NCBI GenBank assembly: GCA_002350855.1
Contig: DEFM01000024.1
Coordinates: 1 to 64,000 of the forward strand
Reading direction: 5' to 3'
From: Prevotellaceae bacterium UBA2852
GTDB taxonomy: Bacteria > Bacteroidota > Bacteroidia > Bacteroidales > Bacteroidaceae
DNA: 64,000 nucleotides
The notes beneath the pieces were generated by a model. The model worked only from the letters and a program-made list of their open reading frames with translations, was not told the DNA's origin and did no database searches. A program made the translations under genes and the position numbers. Below are positions 53,156 through 62,558 of the stretch, piece after piece (position 1 is the stretch's first letter; the number at the start of each line of letters is the position of its first letter).

Positions 53156-53186
53156 TTTGCACTCTTCAATAAAATTCGGAACTTTG
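53156..53186 (+). promoter_or_regulatory. Promoter of the 2-oxoacid oxidoreductase operon
   Basis: TTTG (53156-53159), exactly 19 nt, GAACTTTG (53179-53186). The -7 box differs from consensus only at its first base. The leader would be about 40 nt. The 145 nt between the kduI terminator and this promoter are A/T-rich and hold nothing else I can name. Confidence 0.6.
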
Positions 53187-53230
53187 CAAAACTTTTAGAA
53201 ATAAAACATATACACAATAATCTATATTAA

Positions 53231-55078
53231 ATGGCAGAAGCATTAGAAATCAAGGAACTGAGTGACGTTGTCGTTCGTTTCTCAGGTGACTCCGGCGACG
53301 GTATGCAGCTCGCAGGAAACATTTTCTCCACGGTGTCTGCCACCGTGGGTAATAGTATCAGTACATTCCCAGACTACCCTGCTGACATCCGCGCCCCGCA
53401 AGGTTCACTCACTGGTGTTAGCGGTTTCCAGGTTCATATCGGTGCAGAACAAGTGTACACCCCTGGTGACAAATGTGATGTACTCGTTGCCATGAATGCA
53501 GCAGCACTCAAGACACAGTACCGTTTTGCAAAACCAGGAGCAGCAATCATCATCGACACCGACGCCTTTGCTGCAGCAGACTTGAAGAAGGCTGCATTCC
53601 AGACAGAAGACTATCTGGGAGAGATGGGCATCGATCCCGACCGCGTCATCGCTTGTCCTATCACACAGATGGTAAAGGACTGCCTGGCAGACACAGGCAT
53701 GGATGTGAAATCCATCCTCAAGTGCCGCAATATGTTCGCACTGGGATTGGTTTGCTGGTTGTTCGACCGCGACCTCAACATCGCCTACAATTTCCTTCGT
53801 GAGAAGTTTGCCAAGAAAGCAGGCGTAGCAGAAGCTAACATCAAGGTTATTCAGGCAGGTTACGACTACGGACACAACACCCACTCAAGCGTAGCCAATG
53901 TCTATCGTGTAGAGACCAAGAACAAAGTGCCTGGACGTTACATGGACATCACCGGTAACAAGGCAACAGCATACGGATTCATTGCAGCTGCAGAAAAAGC
54001 AGGCTTGCAACTCTATTTGGGTAGCTACCCTATCACTCCAGCCACAGACGTGCTTCACGAATTGTCAAAGCACAAGTCACTTGGCGTTAAGACCGTGCAG
54101 TGTGAAGATGAGATTTCAGGCTGCGCTTCAGCTGTAGGAGCCTCATTTGCAGGAGCATTGGCAGTTACATCGACCTCAGGTCCTGGTATCTGTCTCAAGA
54201 GTGAAGCGATGAACCTTGCTGTAATCATGGAACTGCCACTTGTTGTGCTCGATGTACAGCGCGGTGGTCCAGCCACAGGACTTCCTACCAAGAGCGAGCA
54301 GACAGACTTGCTTCAGGTGCTCTTCGGTCGTAACGGAGAAAGTCCTATGCCAGTGATGGCAGCAACCAGTCCTACCGACTGCTTCGATGCAGCATACATG
54401 GCTGCTAAGATGGCACTCGAACACATGACACCGGTTGTTCTGCTCACAGACGCATTCGTTGCCAACGGTAGTGGTGCGCTGCGTTTGCCAAACCTCAATG
54501 ACTATCCTGCAATCAATCCTCCATTTGTACCTGAGGAACTGCGTGGACAGTGGACTCCATACATGCGTAACGAAGACGGAGTACGCTACTGGGCTGTACC
54601 AGGACGCGAAGGATTCACACATATCCTCGGTGGACTTGAGAAGGACAACAAGACCGGTGCTATTTCCACTGACCCGGAGAACCACGACCTCATGACTCGT
54701 CTGCGTCAGCAGAAGATCGACAAGATTTCTGTGCCAGACCTCGAAGTTCTTGGCGACAAGGACGATGCAGACCTGCTGATTGTAGGTTTCGGAGGCACAT
54801 TCGGTCACTTACATGCAGCAATGGATGAACTTCGTGCCCAAGGCAAGAAAGTGGCACTGGCTCACTTCAAATACATCAATCCTCTTCCAAAGAACACAGC
54901 AGAAGTTCTGAAAAAATACCCACGTGTGGTTGTTGCAGAACAGAACATGGGTCAACTCGCAGCTTGGCTCCGCATGAAAGTCGATGGTTTCGTACCGGAG
55001 AAGTTCAACCAGGTTAAGGGTCAGCCATTCGTTGTGGAAGAGTTAGTAAAAGCATTTGAGGACATTTTAAAGAAGTAA
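53231..55078 (+). CDS. korA: 2-oxoglutarate (2-oxoacid):ferredoxin oxidoreductase, gamma-alpha fusion subunit
   Basis: A 615-aa subunit of the cytoplasmic CoA-dependent enzyme that links 2-oxoglutarate oxidation to ferredoxin, or runs in reverse in anaerobes to fix CO2. The N-terminal gamma domain (about 10-205) carries VVRFSGDSGDGMQLAGN; the alpha domain (about 230-480) has YPITPATDVLHELSKH and TSTSGPGICLKSEAMNLA; a third transketolase-C-like domain ends the protein (LIVGFGGTFGHLHAA). The beta gene follows after 4 nt. 2-Oxoglutarate is the most likely substrate, from the gamma-alpha fusion and two-gene layout, but related enzymes use branched-chain oxoacids. Confidence 0.9.
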   Translation: MAEALEIKELSDVVVRFSGDSGDGMQLAGNIFSTVSATVGNSISTFPDYPADIRAPQGSLTGVSGFQVHIGAEQVYTPGDKCDVLVAMNAAALKTQYRFAKPGAAIIIDTDAFAAADLKKAAFQTEDYLGEMGIDPDRVIACPITQMVKDCLADTGMDVKSILKCRNMFALGLVCWLFDRDLNIAYNFLREKFAKKAGVAEANIKVIQAGYDYGHNTHSSVANVYRVETKNKVPGRYMDITGNKATAYGFIAAAEKAGLQLYLGSYPITPATDVLHELSKHKSLGVKTVQCEDEISGCASAVGASFAGALAVTSTSGPGICLKSEAMNLAVIMELPLVVLDVQRGGPATGLPTKSEQTDLLQVLFGRNGESPMPVMAATSPTDCFDAAYMAAKMALEHMTPVVLLTDAFVANGSGALRLPNLNDYPAINPPFVPEELRGQWTPYMRNEDGVRYWAVPGREGFTHILGGLEKDNKTGAISTDPENHDLMTRLRQQKIDKISVPDLEVLGDKDDADLLIVGFGGTFGHLHAAMDELRAQGKKVALAHFKYINPLPKNTAEVLKKYPRVVVAEQNMGQLAAWLRMKVDGFVPEKFNQVKGQPFVVEELVKAFEDILKK

Positions 55079-55082
55079 AGCT

Positions 55083-56084
55083 ATGAGTTATACAGCACAA
55101 GATTATAAGAAAGGACAGCCACGCTGGTGTCCAGGTTGCGGTGACCACTTCTTCCTTGCAAGCCTGCACAAGGCAATGGCAGAGATTGGCGTTGCCCCAC
55201 ATGACAATGCAGTAATCAGCGGTATCGGATGTAGCAGCCGTCTGCCCCACTATATGGCAACCTACGGCATGAACACCATCCACGGTCGTGCAGCAGCCAT
55301 TGCCACAGGAGCGAAGGTTACAAACCCCAATCTCACAGTATGGCAGGTAAGCGGTGACGGTGACGGTCTCGCTATCGGCGGCAACCACTTCACCCACGCC
55401 AACCGCCGCAATATCAATCTCAACATGATTCTGCTCAACAACAGAATCTATGGACTTACCAAAGGACAGTATTCACCAACAAGCCCACGTGGATTCGTTT
55501 CCAAGTCCAGCCCTTACGGCACTGTGGAAGATCCGTTCCGCCCTGCAGAACTCTGTTTCGGTGCACGCGGTCATTTCTTCGCTCGTGCGGTTGCCACTGA
55601 CGCACAAGGAACTGTAGATATCCTGAAAGCTGCCTACGAGCACAAAGGAGCTGCCGTATGCGAGATTCTCCAGAACTGTGTCATCTTCAACAACGGCACA
55701 CACGACAGCGTCTATTCCAAGGAAGGACGTGCCAAGAATGCAATCTATCTGAAGCATGGTCAGCCTATGATTTTCGGTGAGAACAACGAATACGGACTCA
55801 TGCAGGAAGGCTTCGGCATCAAGGTTGTGAAGATTGGTGAGAACGGAGTTACGGTTGATGACCTCCTTGTTCACGATGCTCACTGTGAGGACAACACTCT
55901 CCAGTTGAAACTCGCCATGATGGAAGGTCCTGACTTCCCAATCGCACTTGGTGTGATTCGCGACGTCGATGCTCCTACTTACGACGAAGCCGTTGCCGCA
56001 CAGATTGAAGAAGTAAGCGCACAGAAGAAATACCACAACTTCGCAGAACTTCTTGAGACCAACGACATCTGGGAAGTGAAATAA
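55083..56084 (+). CDS. korB: 2-oxoglutarate (2-oxoacid):ferredoxin oxidoreductase, beta subunit
   Basis: The 333-aa thiamine-diphosphate-binding partner of the preceding subunit. It shows the start WCPGCGDHFFLASLHKAM, with a CPGCG motif conserved in the family, then GIGCSSRLPHYM and the TPP motif GDGDGLAIGGNH...LLNNRIYGLTKGQYSPTSP. It lacks an extra ferredoxin domain, so electrons pass to an external ferredoxin. It is separated from the alpha gene by 4 nt and followed by a terminator. Confidence 0.92.
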   Translation: MSYTAQDYKKGQPRWCPGCGDHFFLASLHKAMAEIGVAPHDNAVISGIGCSSRLPHYMATYGMNTIHGRAAAIATGAKVTNPNLTVWQVSGDGDGLAIGGNHFTHANRRNINLNMILLNNRIYGLTKGQYSPTSPRGFVSKSSPYGTVEDPFRPAELCFGARGHFFARAVATDAQGTVDILKAAYEHKGAAVCEILQNCVIFNNGTHDSVYSKEGRAKNAIYLKHGQPMIFGENNEYGLMQEGFGIKVVKIGENGVTVDDLLVHDAHCEDNTLQLKLAMMEGPDFPIALGVIRDVDAPTYDEAVAAQIEEVSAQKKYHNFAELLETNDIWEVK

Positions 56085-56111
56085 ACAAGTAAAAATTCTT
56101 TTGAAATAGCG

Positions 56112-56149
56112 AAAACCGCAATGCCAACATACCGGCATTGCGGTTTTTT
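56112..56149 (+). terminator. Terminator after korB
   Basis: AAAACCGCAATGCC and GGCATTGCGGTTTT form a perfect stem followed by TTG, with T-runs inside the right arm. Confidence 0.88.
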
Positions 56150-56191
56150 GTTATTTTTAAGAAAGAAATCCTATCATTATTTTATTTGTGT

Positions 56192-56222
56192 TTTGCATTT
56201 TTTTCAAAAATCCATAACTTTG
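56192..56222 (+). promoter_or_regulatory. Promoter of the AraC-type regulator and mutS
   Basis: TTTG (56192-56195), exactly 19 nt, TAACTTTG (56215-56222): a perfect match to the Bacteroidota promoter. Transcription would begin near 56229, so the ATG at 56224 cannot be the start and the one at 56254 is preferred. Confidence 0.75.
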
Positions 56223-56253
56223 CATGTTTGAAAACAGCAACCACTGCCATCTA

Positions 56254-57375
56254 ATGAAAGAAATGCAATTCTCTGCCATCGTAATGATGGTACTTATGTC
56301 TTCAGCTTTGGCCACACTTTTGCCAAAGCGAATAGCAGCAAATCGTGTTATCAACCGTTCGCGTTGGTTGATGGTTGCAGGTTTGTTTTTATTAGCCATT
56401 CAATTCCTGATACAATATGTCGGAAACTTCCGAGCTACAGGAGTAGTCCAAGCTGTTTCAATCAATGTCATGTTCTTCATTCCCTGTGCAGCTTTGTTTA
56501 CGTTAAGCATTCTCAATATGCAGCGACGTGGACAGGTAAAGCGCCACGAATGGCTAGTTTGGATTCCCGTGTGGATAATTGCCATGGGAGTAATATGCAT
56601 GGCCTCTTGGGCTAATCGCCAATCTTTGTTCTGTGATTCCAAGTGTTTGTTACGGGCTGAAATCATTGCCGGCATCATCTATGGCCTGATGCAAATATAC
56701 TACTCCCAGTTGAACATGCGGGAACTGGCACGTATGGAGAAAGTACTGGACAACTACTACGACCGCGAACGCAGAAGTTTTGTACGCTGGATTAGAATCA
56801 CAATTATCTCTTTGACGACATTGGCGCTGTTTGTTCCTGTACTGATGTTCAACAACGGTTGGCCTCTGATTGCCTATTGTCTGTTCTTTTTCATTGCGAT
56901 CTTCTTTATGTGGTGCTTTTTCGCACGATATATCATAACCAATGCATTAACGACAATGGAGGAAGCGGAAGAGAGTGAAGATGCGGAAGAGCGTGAACAG
57001 CAGGAAATCGCAAAGAACCAGTCAAACACACTGTCAAATGAAGCTATTCAGCATATAGGGAAAATCATCCAACGCTGGATTGATGAAGGAAAGCATCTGC
57101 AGAGCGGTATCACCAAACCCATGGTAGCTGCAGAGCTTCAGATACCTATCTACCAGCTGTCATCATGGGTTAAAGCTTCAGGTTACGACCGCTATACACA
57201 ATGGATTACCGCACTACGTATCAAAGAAGCCAAACGACTACTTATTGAGTACAAGGACTGGTCAAACGAGGCAATTGCAGACCATTGCGGCATCAGTCGT
57301 ACCCACTTCCAACGATTATTCAAGCAAGAGACAGGTTTCTCACCTGCTGAATTTGTAGAACAGGTAAAGAAATGA
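56254..57375 (+). CDS. Membrane-bound AraC-type transcription regulator
   Basis: A 373-aa regulator with about six or seven membrane helices in the first 235 residues and a C-terminal AraC-type DNA-binding domain. The second helix-turn-helix is clear: [20 protein letters not shown] and [21 protein letters not shown] Glu-rich linker ([16 protein letters not shown]) joins the two parts. The start at 56254 is chosen because the promoter at 56192-56222 would start transcription after the first ATG. The stop overlaps the mutS start (ATGA). Regulators of this build are common in Bacteroidota; what the membrane part senses and which genes it controls are not known. Confidence 0.8.
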   Translation: MKEMQFSAIVMMVLMSSALATLLPKRIAANRVINRSRWLMVAGLFLLAIQFLIQYVGNFRATGVVQAVSINVMFFIPCAALFTLSILNMQRRGQVKRHEWLVWIPVWIIAMGVICMASWANRQSLFCDSKCLLRAEIIAGIIYGLMQIYYSQLNMRELARMEKVLDNYYDRERRSFVRWIRITIISLTTLALFVPVLMFNNGWPLIAYCLFFFIAIFFMWCFFARYIITNALTTMEEAEESEDAEEREQQEIAKNQSNTLSNEAIQHIGKIIQRWIDEGKHLQSGITKPMVAAELQIPIYQLSSWVKASGYDRYTQWITALRIKEAKRLLIEYKDWSNEAIADHCGISRTHFQRLFKQETGFSPAEFVEQVKK

Positions 57376-59987
57376 AAGAAGAGTTAACACCGATGATGAA
57401 GCAATTCTACGACTTCAAGGCAAAGCATCCCGATGCTCTGCTTCTTTTTCGGTGTGGCGACTTCTACGAGACTTACGGTGAAGATGCATCCGTCGCTGCA
57501 AACATCCTGGGCATAACCCTCACTCGCCGCAGCAGCGTGGCTGGAACGGCGGGCAGCGCTACCGCAATGGCAGGCTTCCCCCATCATGCACTCGACACCT
57601 ATCTTCCCAAGCTCATCCGTGCAGGCAAGCGAGTAGCTATCTGCGACCAGCTGGAAGATCCCAAACTCACAAAGAAACTTGTTAAGCGAGGAATCACAGA
57701 ACTTGTGACTCCAGGCGTTGCCATGAACGACAACGTGCTTAACCAGCGCGAGAACAACTTCCTTGCAGCCGTACATTTCGGCAAGAGCGCATGCGGAGTG
57801 TCGTTCCTCGATATCAGCACAGGTGAGTTCCTTGTCGCTGAGGGAACCACAGACTATGTTGACAAACTGCTTACCAATTTCGCTCCGAAGGAAGTGCTCT
57901 TTGAACGCGGACACAAACCTATGTTTGAAGGAAACTTCGGCAACCGTTTCTTCACATTTGAGATGGACGACTGGGTGTATGTTTACGACACGGCAGTCAA
58001 CAAACTTCTGCAGCATTTCGAGGTCAAGAACCTGAAAGGCTTCGGCATTAATCATCTGCGCGACGGCATAGTTGCAGCGGGAGTCATCCTCTTCTATCTG
58101 GAGCAGACACACCACACCCAACTGCGTCACATCCGCACAATCTCACGCATCGAAGGCAGCAGGTTTGTCCACATGGACCACTTCACAGTACGTTCACTGG
58201 AATTGGTCGCTCCCATGAACGAAGGCGGCAATTCACTCCTTCAGACCATTGACAAGACCGTATCGCCCATGGGCGAGCGTATGCTTCACCGCTGGCTCCT
58301 GTTTCCTCTGAAAGAAGAAAAACAAATCACTGCAAGGCAGAATGTCGTGGAACACTTCCTGCGCGATACCGACATGCGCGACACCATTGCCGACCTGCTC
58401 CACAGTATCTCTGACCTTGAGCGCCTTTCTTCAAAGATTGCCACTCAACGCATAACACCACGTGAGATGGTGCAACTGGCAGCAACGCTCAATGCCGTTG
58501 AACCAATCAAACAGATGTGCAGCACATGCGACTGCACAGACCTGCAGACCCTTGGCAATCAACTCGACGCCTGCGACGAACTGCGCAACCGCATTACCAG
58601 GCAAATCACTCCCGACCCACCAATGCAAATCGGCAAGGGTTACGTGATAGCGACCGGCATAAACGAAGAACTCGATAATCTTCGCACAATAGCATATTCC
58701 GGCAAAGACTATCTCCTGCAGATACAAAAGCGTGAGATAGAAGCAACAGGCATCACAAGCCTCAAAATCGGATTCAATAATGTGTTCGGTTACTATATGG
58801 AGGTGCGCAACACCTTCAAGGACCTTGTTCCTGCCAACTGGATTCGCAAACAGACACTTACCCAGGCAGAACGCTACATCACCGAGGAACTCAAGGAATA
58901 CGAAGAGAAAATTCTCGGAGCCGAAGACCGCATCCTCTCACTTGAAACCCAACTTTATGCTGAAATCGTAACCGATTCCGCAGAATTCATCCCTGCACTG
59001 CAGCAGAATGCAGTCGCACTGGCACAGATAGACTGTCTGCTCTCGTTTGCACTTGCGGCAATCGAATATAAATATGTGCGTCCTATAGTCGATGACTCAC
59101 TGGTTATCGATATTTGTCAGGGACGCCACCCGGTTATCGAGCGCAATATGCCTATAGGCGAGACCTATGTCGCCAACGACGTGCTGCTTGACTCCGAGAA
59201 ACAGCAGATTATCATCCTTACCGGTCCTAACATGGCTGGTAAGTCAGCCCTGCTCCGCCAGACTGCCCTCATCACCCTCCTCGCACAGACAGGTTCGTTC
59301 GTTCCTGCCGAGAGTGCACACATCGGCATCTGCGACAAGATATTCACACGTGTCGGAGCAAGCGACAACATATCACTCGGTGAATCCACATTCATGGTGG
59401 AGATGAACGAGGCAGCAAATATCATCAACAACCTCACACCACGTTCTCTCGTGCTTTTCGATGAACTCGGACGCGGCACCAGCACCTACGATGGCATTTC
59501 CATTGCGTGGGCTATTGTTGAGTATATTCACGAGAACAGCAGAAACAAAGCCCGTACGCTCTTTGCCACACACTACCATGAACTCAACGAGATGGAACGT
59601 ATCTTCCCACGCATACACAATTATAATGTAAGTGTACGTGAAGTGGATGGCCGCATCATCTTCCTCCGCAAACTGGAACGTGGAGGCAGCGAACACTCCT
59701 TCGGTATTCATGTTGCAAAAATTGCAGGTATCAGCCCGTCAATCATCCGACGTGCCGAACAGGTTTTGCACGAATTGGAACGCAATAACTCCGGTGATGG
59801 CATCAGTCGCCCGAATACAGCGGCAATCCCCACACCACAGTCATCGCAACTCTCATTCTTCCAGCTCGACGACCCTGTACTGTGTCAAATCCGTGATGAA
59901 ATCCTCAATCTTGATGTCAACAATCTTACTCCTCTCGAAGCACTTAACAAACTCAACGACATCAAACGAATAGTAGCGGGGAAATAA
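57372..59987 (+). CDS. mutS: DNA mismatch repair protein MutS
   Basis: The 871-aa mismatch sensor of methyl-independent or MutL-directed repair. The mismatch-reading Phe-x-Glu motif is in [17 protein letters not shown], the connector and lever domains follow, and the ATPase has Walker [10 protein letters not shown] (about residue 617), [18 protein letters not shown] and [12 protein letters not shown]. Length and order are standard for MutS1. Its start overlaps the stop of the membrane AraC-type gene, so translation appears coupled, an unexpected partner for a repair gene. Its end is followed by R1 and R2 repeats and then the convergent pdxB. Confidence 0.96.
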   Translation: MKEELTPMMKQFYDFKAKHPDALLLFRCGDFYETYGEDASVAANILGITLTRRSSVAGTAGSATAMAGFPHHALDTYLPKLIRAGKRVAICDQLEDPKLTKKLVKRGITELVTPGVAMNDNVLNQRENNFLAAVHFGKSACGVSFLDISTGEFLVAEGTTDYVDKLLTNFAPKEVLFERGHKPMFEGNFGNRFFTFEMDDWVYVYDTAVNKLLQHFEVKNLKGFGINHLRDGIVAAGVILFYLEQTHHTQLRHIRTISRIEGSRFVHMDHFTVRSLELVAPMNEGGNSLLQTIDKTVSPMGERMLHRWLLFPLKEEKQITARQNVVEHFLRDTDMRDTIADLLHSISDLERLSSKIATQRITPREMVQLAATLNAVEPIKQMCSTCDCTDLQTLGNQLDACDELRNRITRQITPDPPMQIGKGYVIATGINEELDNLRTIAYSGKDYLLQIQKREIEATGITSLKIGFNNVFGYYMEVRNTFKDLVPANWIRKQTLTQAERYITEELKEYEEKILGAEDRILSLETQLYAEIVTDSAEFIPALQQNAVALAQIDCLLSFALAAIEYKYVRPIVDDSLVIDICQGRHPVIERNMPIGETYVANDVLLDSEKQQIIILTGPNMAGKSALLRQTALITLLAQTGSFVPAESAHIGICDKIFTRVGASDNISLGESTFMVEMNEAANIINNLTPRSLVLFDELGRGTSTYDGISIAWAIVEYIHENSRNKARTLFATHYHELNEMERIFPRIHNYNVSVREVDGRIIFLRKLERGGSEHSFGIHVAKIAGISPSIIRRAEQVLHELERNNSGDGISRPNTAAIPTPQSSQLSFFQLDDPVLCQIRDEILNLDVNNLTPLEALNKLNDIKRIVAGK

Positions 59988-59999
59988 ATAAAAGACCCT

Positions 60000-60073
60000 C
60001 TCTAACTCCCCCTCATCGCTTAGCGCTTCGGGCAACGCTCCGAAGAACGGGGAGGATAAAGCCATCCGGATGG
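60000..60073. repeat. Dispersed repeat R1, copy after mutS
   Basis: CTCTAACTCCCCC, a variable middle containing AGCGCTT...CGCTCCG, GGGGAGGATAAAGCC and the palindrome CCATCCGGATGG (60062-60073). The edges and palindrome match the copy at 957-1060 (reverse strand), while the middle is different. Confidence 0.7.
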
Positions 60074-60074
60074 T

Positions 60075-60150
60075 AATTCTTCATTCTCACTTCGTGAGCG
60101 TGCTCTTTTGTTAATTTTCTTTAATAGGTATCGCAACGATAACTTCATTT
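60075..60150 (+). repeat. Dispersed repeat R2, copy c
   Basis: ATTCTTCATTCTCAC through GGTATCGCAACGATAACTTCATT is almost identical to copies a and b but loses similarity before the -7 box. It abuts an R1 copy and reaches into the end of pdxB, whose stop codon (TGA on the minus strand, 60145-60147) lies at the repeat edge. Confidence 0.75.
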
Positions 60151-61146
60151 TCTTTCTCTCCTCAATGGATAGTTGCCTCTCAGTTGTTCAAATAATTCTG
60201 GATTTTGCTTCAGTTTTTCACTATCCACACGGGGATCATAGAGGCGCAACTCACCTTCTTTCTCGCTTCCATAGCTAAAGTTCTCCGGAAGCGATGGAGC
60301 TTCAACTTTAAGAGTAAAAGGCACACCGAGGAACTCTGCCACAGCCTGTAGAGACATCCTCGTTGCATTCGCCTTGCCGTCAGCGCTATAGCCGGCGATA
60401 TGAGGCGTTGCGATATAGGCACGTTGCAGAAGTTCAAGATTGAGGTTCGGCTCATTCTCCCAAGTATCAATAATGGCTTTGCTTACAAGTCCGTTATCCA
60501 AAGCCTCAACCAAAGCCTGATTATCTACAACCTCTCCCCTGCTGCTGTTTATTATTATCGGTTTACGTCTTAACGAACGGAAGAAATCAGCATCAGCCAA
60601 ATGGAAGGTTGCATCCTCGCCCTCACGACTGAGAGGAGTATGGAATGTGATTATATCGCATTTCTCAGCCATTTCGCTTAACGGAGTATTGCAGAAATCC
60701 TTTTCATTCCGTGCACGAGGAGGATCGCACATCAGCACCCTCATTCCCGCCTTCAGGCAATCATCCGCAACTCTGCTACCCACATGCCCCACACCTACCA
60801 CACCAATGGTAGCATCCTTCACATCGCAAGTCAGAAGGGCGTTATGAACATACTGCCTCACCGAATTGGCATTGCAACCCGGGCAGTTCGTCCATTTGAT
60901 TCCCGCCTTCTGCAAGAACTCAGTATCAAAATGGTCATAACCTATAGTAGCTGTAACCACCAGTTTCACCTTTGACCCAGCGAGCAACCGTGCATCACAC
61001 CTCGTACGAGTACGTACAATCATTATGTCCGCATCCTTCACATCCTCAGCCGATATACTTGCCCCAGGCAAATACACCACCTCGTCACAAAGTTGCTCAA
61101 TAAGCCCCTTTATATACGGAATCTTATCATCTACTATTACTTTCAT
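60145..61146 (-). CDS. pdxB: Erythronate-4-phosphate dehydrogenase
   Basis: A 333-aa NAD-dependent 2-hydroxyacid dehydrogenase of pyridoxal phosphate synthesis (deoxyxylulose-dependent route). Start MKVIVDDKIPYIKGLIEQL, the NAD-binding loop GVGHVGSRVADD, and active-site Arg, Glu and His in NSSRGEVVDN, TWENEPNLN and TPHIAGYS. The pattern TIGYDHFDTEFLQKAGI is typical of PdxB rather than serA. It is somewhat shorter than enterobacterial PdxB, as in Bacteroidota. A TATCTTTG box (61152-61159, minus strand) lies only 5 nt before the ATG; if used, the transcript would be leaderless. The 3' end and stop lie in an R2 repeat. Confidence 0.92.
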   Translation of the reverse strand: MKVIVDDKIPYIKGLIEQLCDEVVYLPGASISAEDVKDADIMIVRTRTRCDARLLAGSKVKLVVTATIGYDHFDTEFLQKAGIKWTNCPGCNANSVRQYVHNALLTCDVKDATIGVVGVGHVGSRVADDCLKAGMRVLMCDPPRARNEKDFCNTPLSEMAEKCDIITFHTPLSREGEDATFHLADADFFRSLRRKPIIINSSRGEVVDNQALVEALDNGLVSKAIIDTWENEPNLNLELLQRAYIATPHIAGYSADGKANATRMSLQAVAEFLGVPFTLKVEAPSLPENFSYGSEKEGELRLYDPRVDSEKLKQNPELFEQLRGNYPLRRERK

Positions 61147-61165
61147 GTCGGCAAAGATATGATTA

Positions 61166-62188
61166 TTACATCTTTATTATTCCACCATGCAGTGCCCCCT
61201 TTATATGGCGTGACCTTGTATCACTTTTTGTATTAACAGCTTTTGATACATAGGACTGGGAGTTATTAGCATTTGCAGAATTGATGGCATCATATGTAAA
61301 AGAATAACTATCGGCATCTATATATGTGTCTAAAATCGCCCCATAACTGTTGAAGGTGTAACTGTATGAATAAGACTCTTTGTCATAATAAGACTCTTTT
61401 TCGCCTTCTGGGGAATAATACTCTTCATTCCATTCAATTTTTATACCAGAGGGGAGAATCTCTGGTCCATAACCAACTAATCCAACATAGCACATTGGTT
61501 CCAAAAGACCGTTGAATAGATCACTGGCAAAATACCCATATTGTAAGTATTTGTTATGATAGCTGTCAATGGATGAATTATTATATTCAAACGTAGTTGT
61601 TTGGACAATTAGGCTCGATCCATTAACATTTGAACCTTTTACAACTGATACTATCTTTTTCAAAAGACTATTTTCCCATGTAAATGTAGTGGTAGTAGTT
61701 CCATCTGTCCACTTTTGGTCTGTATCATCTTCAATGTATTTATATGAATCATTAATTTTCACCATATGACCTTCTTTGTCGTATGTAAATGAAGACGTGC
61801 CTTTGCTTTGACTCTTATAATCAATGCTCGCTATTGTCCTATCATAAGATACACTTGAAATATAGCCCTTCGCATTATATTTTATACTATAATTCGATGT
61901 TTCCCTACCATCTTCTCTAACATAAGAAACCTTGTTGGGTTTATACGTAAAGTCATAGTGGCCCAAATAATTTTTAATGCTCAAGAGCTTACCATCATCG
62001 TGGTAAATATAGTTGTAGTCACCTACCGATTTCACACGCAATCCCAAGTCCTTATCTAACACCCCAACATTAGATAACGCATTATCTGGAAAAGAGTCTG
62101 AATCCTTGTCATCGTTACATGAAAACAGAATGACTGACACACACAATGCCATTAAGATGGCACATTGATTTTTACTATTGATTCTCAT
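61166..62188 (-). CDS. DUF4595-like lipoprotein
   Basis: A 340-aa predicted outer-membrane lipoprotein. I place the start at 62188 (MRINSKNQCAIL), directly before the hydrophobic segment; the lipobox is VILFSC and the cysteine is followed by NDDKDSD, an acidic stretch suited to surface export. The mature part is a chain of Y-rich hairpins (YNYIYHDDGKLLSI, SFTYDKEGHMVKI, TTFTWENSLLKKI, SYSFTYDAIN), the pattern of DUF4595, a beta-barrel-like or RHS-like repeat fold common in Bacteroidota. It is more A/T-rich than its neighbours. It ends 20 nt before the pdxB start on the same strand. Function unknown. Confidence 0.7.
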   Translation of the reverse strand: MRINSKNQCAILMALCVSVILFSCNDDKDSDSFPDNALSNVGVLDKDLGLRVKSVGDYNYIYHDDGKLLSIKNYLGHYDFTYKPNKVSYVREDGRETSNYSIKYNAKGYISSVSYDRTIASIDYKSQSKGTSSFTYDKEGHMVKINDSYKYIEDDTDQKWTDGTTTTTFTWENSLLKKIVSVVKGSNVNGSSLIVQTTTFEYNNSSIDSYHNKYLQYGYFASDLFNGLLEPMCYVGLVGYGPEILPSGIKIEWNEEYYSPEGEKESYYDKESYSYSYTFNSYGAILDTYIDADSYSFTYDAINSANANNSQSYVSKAVNTKSDTRSRHIKGALHGGIIKM

Positions 62189-62215
62189 AATACTTAAATA
62201 ATTTTTATAATGCAA

Positions 62216-62551
62216 ATAATTTTGAGTAAGCTTATAGTAATGCTATGAGCGCTTCAAATCGATTAGCACATAGCATTTCAGAATGGCATATCTCCCTCTT
62301 CCTTCTAACAACTGACATCTTATTATAGTATGGGAAACACGTGGTTGTCACATATTAATCTATCATTCAAATGTCACTCACCTGTCCCTATGGCATTCTA
62401 TGGCATTCTTCTCTTTAGTCATATCTCGTCTAACTTTATTTCTATAACTTTTTTATTTCGTTCTTATTTCTTGACTCCGTAGATCCGTGACTCCATCTTA
62501 CATCTTCCTTCTAACATCTTACATCTCTTTAGTATAGAAAACTCGGAAATG
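62216..62551. other. Gap between DUF4595-like and rhuM genes
   Basis: An inverted repeat AATGCTATG/CATAGCATT lies at about 62239-62275, and the tandem word ATGGCATTCT occurs twice near 62391-62410. On the minus strand an orphan ATG at 62420-62422 opens a 14-codon frame (MTKEKNAIECHRDR) before a stop, which could be the remnant of a lost gene start. From 62420 on, the sequence is a copy of the repeat that also lies upstream of rhuM. Confidence 0.5.
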
Positions 62552-62558
62552 TTACATA
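62420..62558 (-). repeat. Direct repeat on the 3' side of rhuM
   Basis: Its two ends match those of 63587-63763: CATATCTCGTC plus a T-rich tract at one end, and about 55 bp (62504-62558) ending AAACTCGGAAATGTTACATA at the other, with one mismatch apart from a short insertion outside. The middle parts differ. The rhuM stop lies inside the repeat. Confidence 0.75.
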
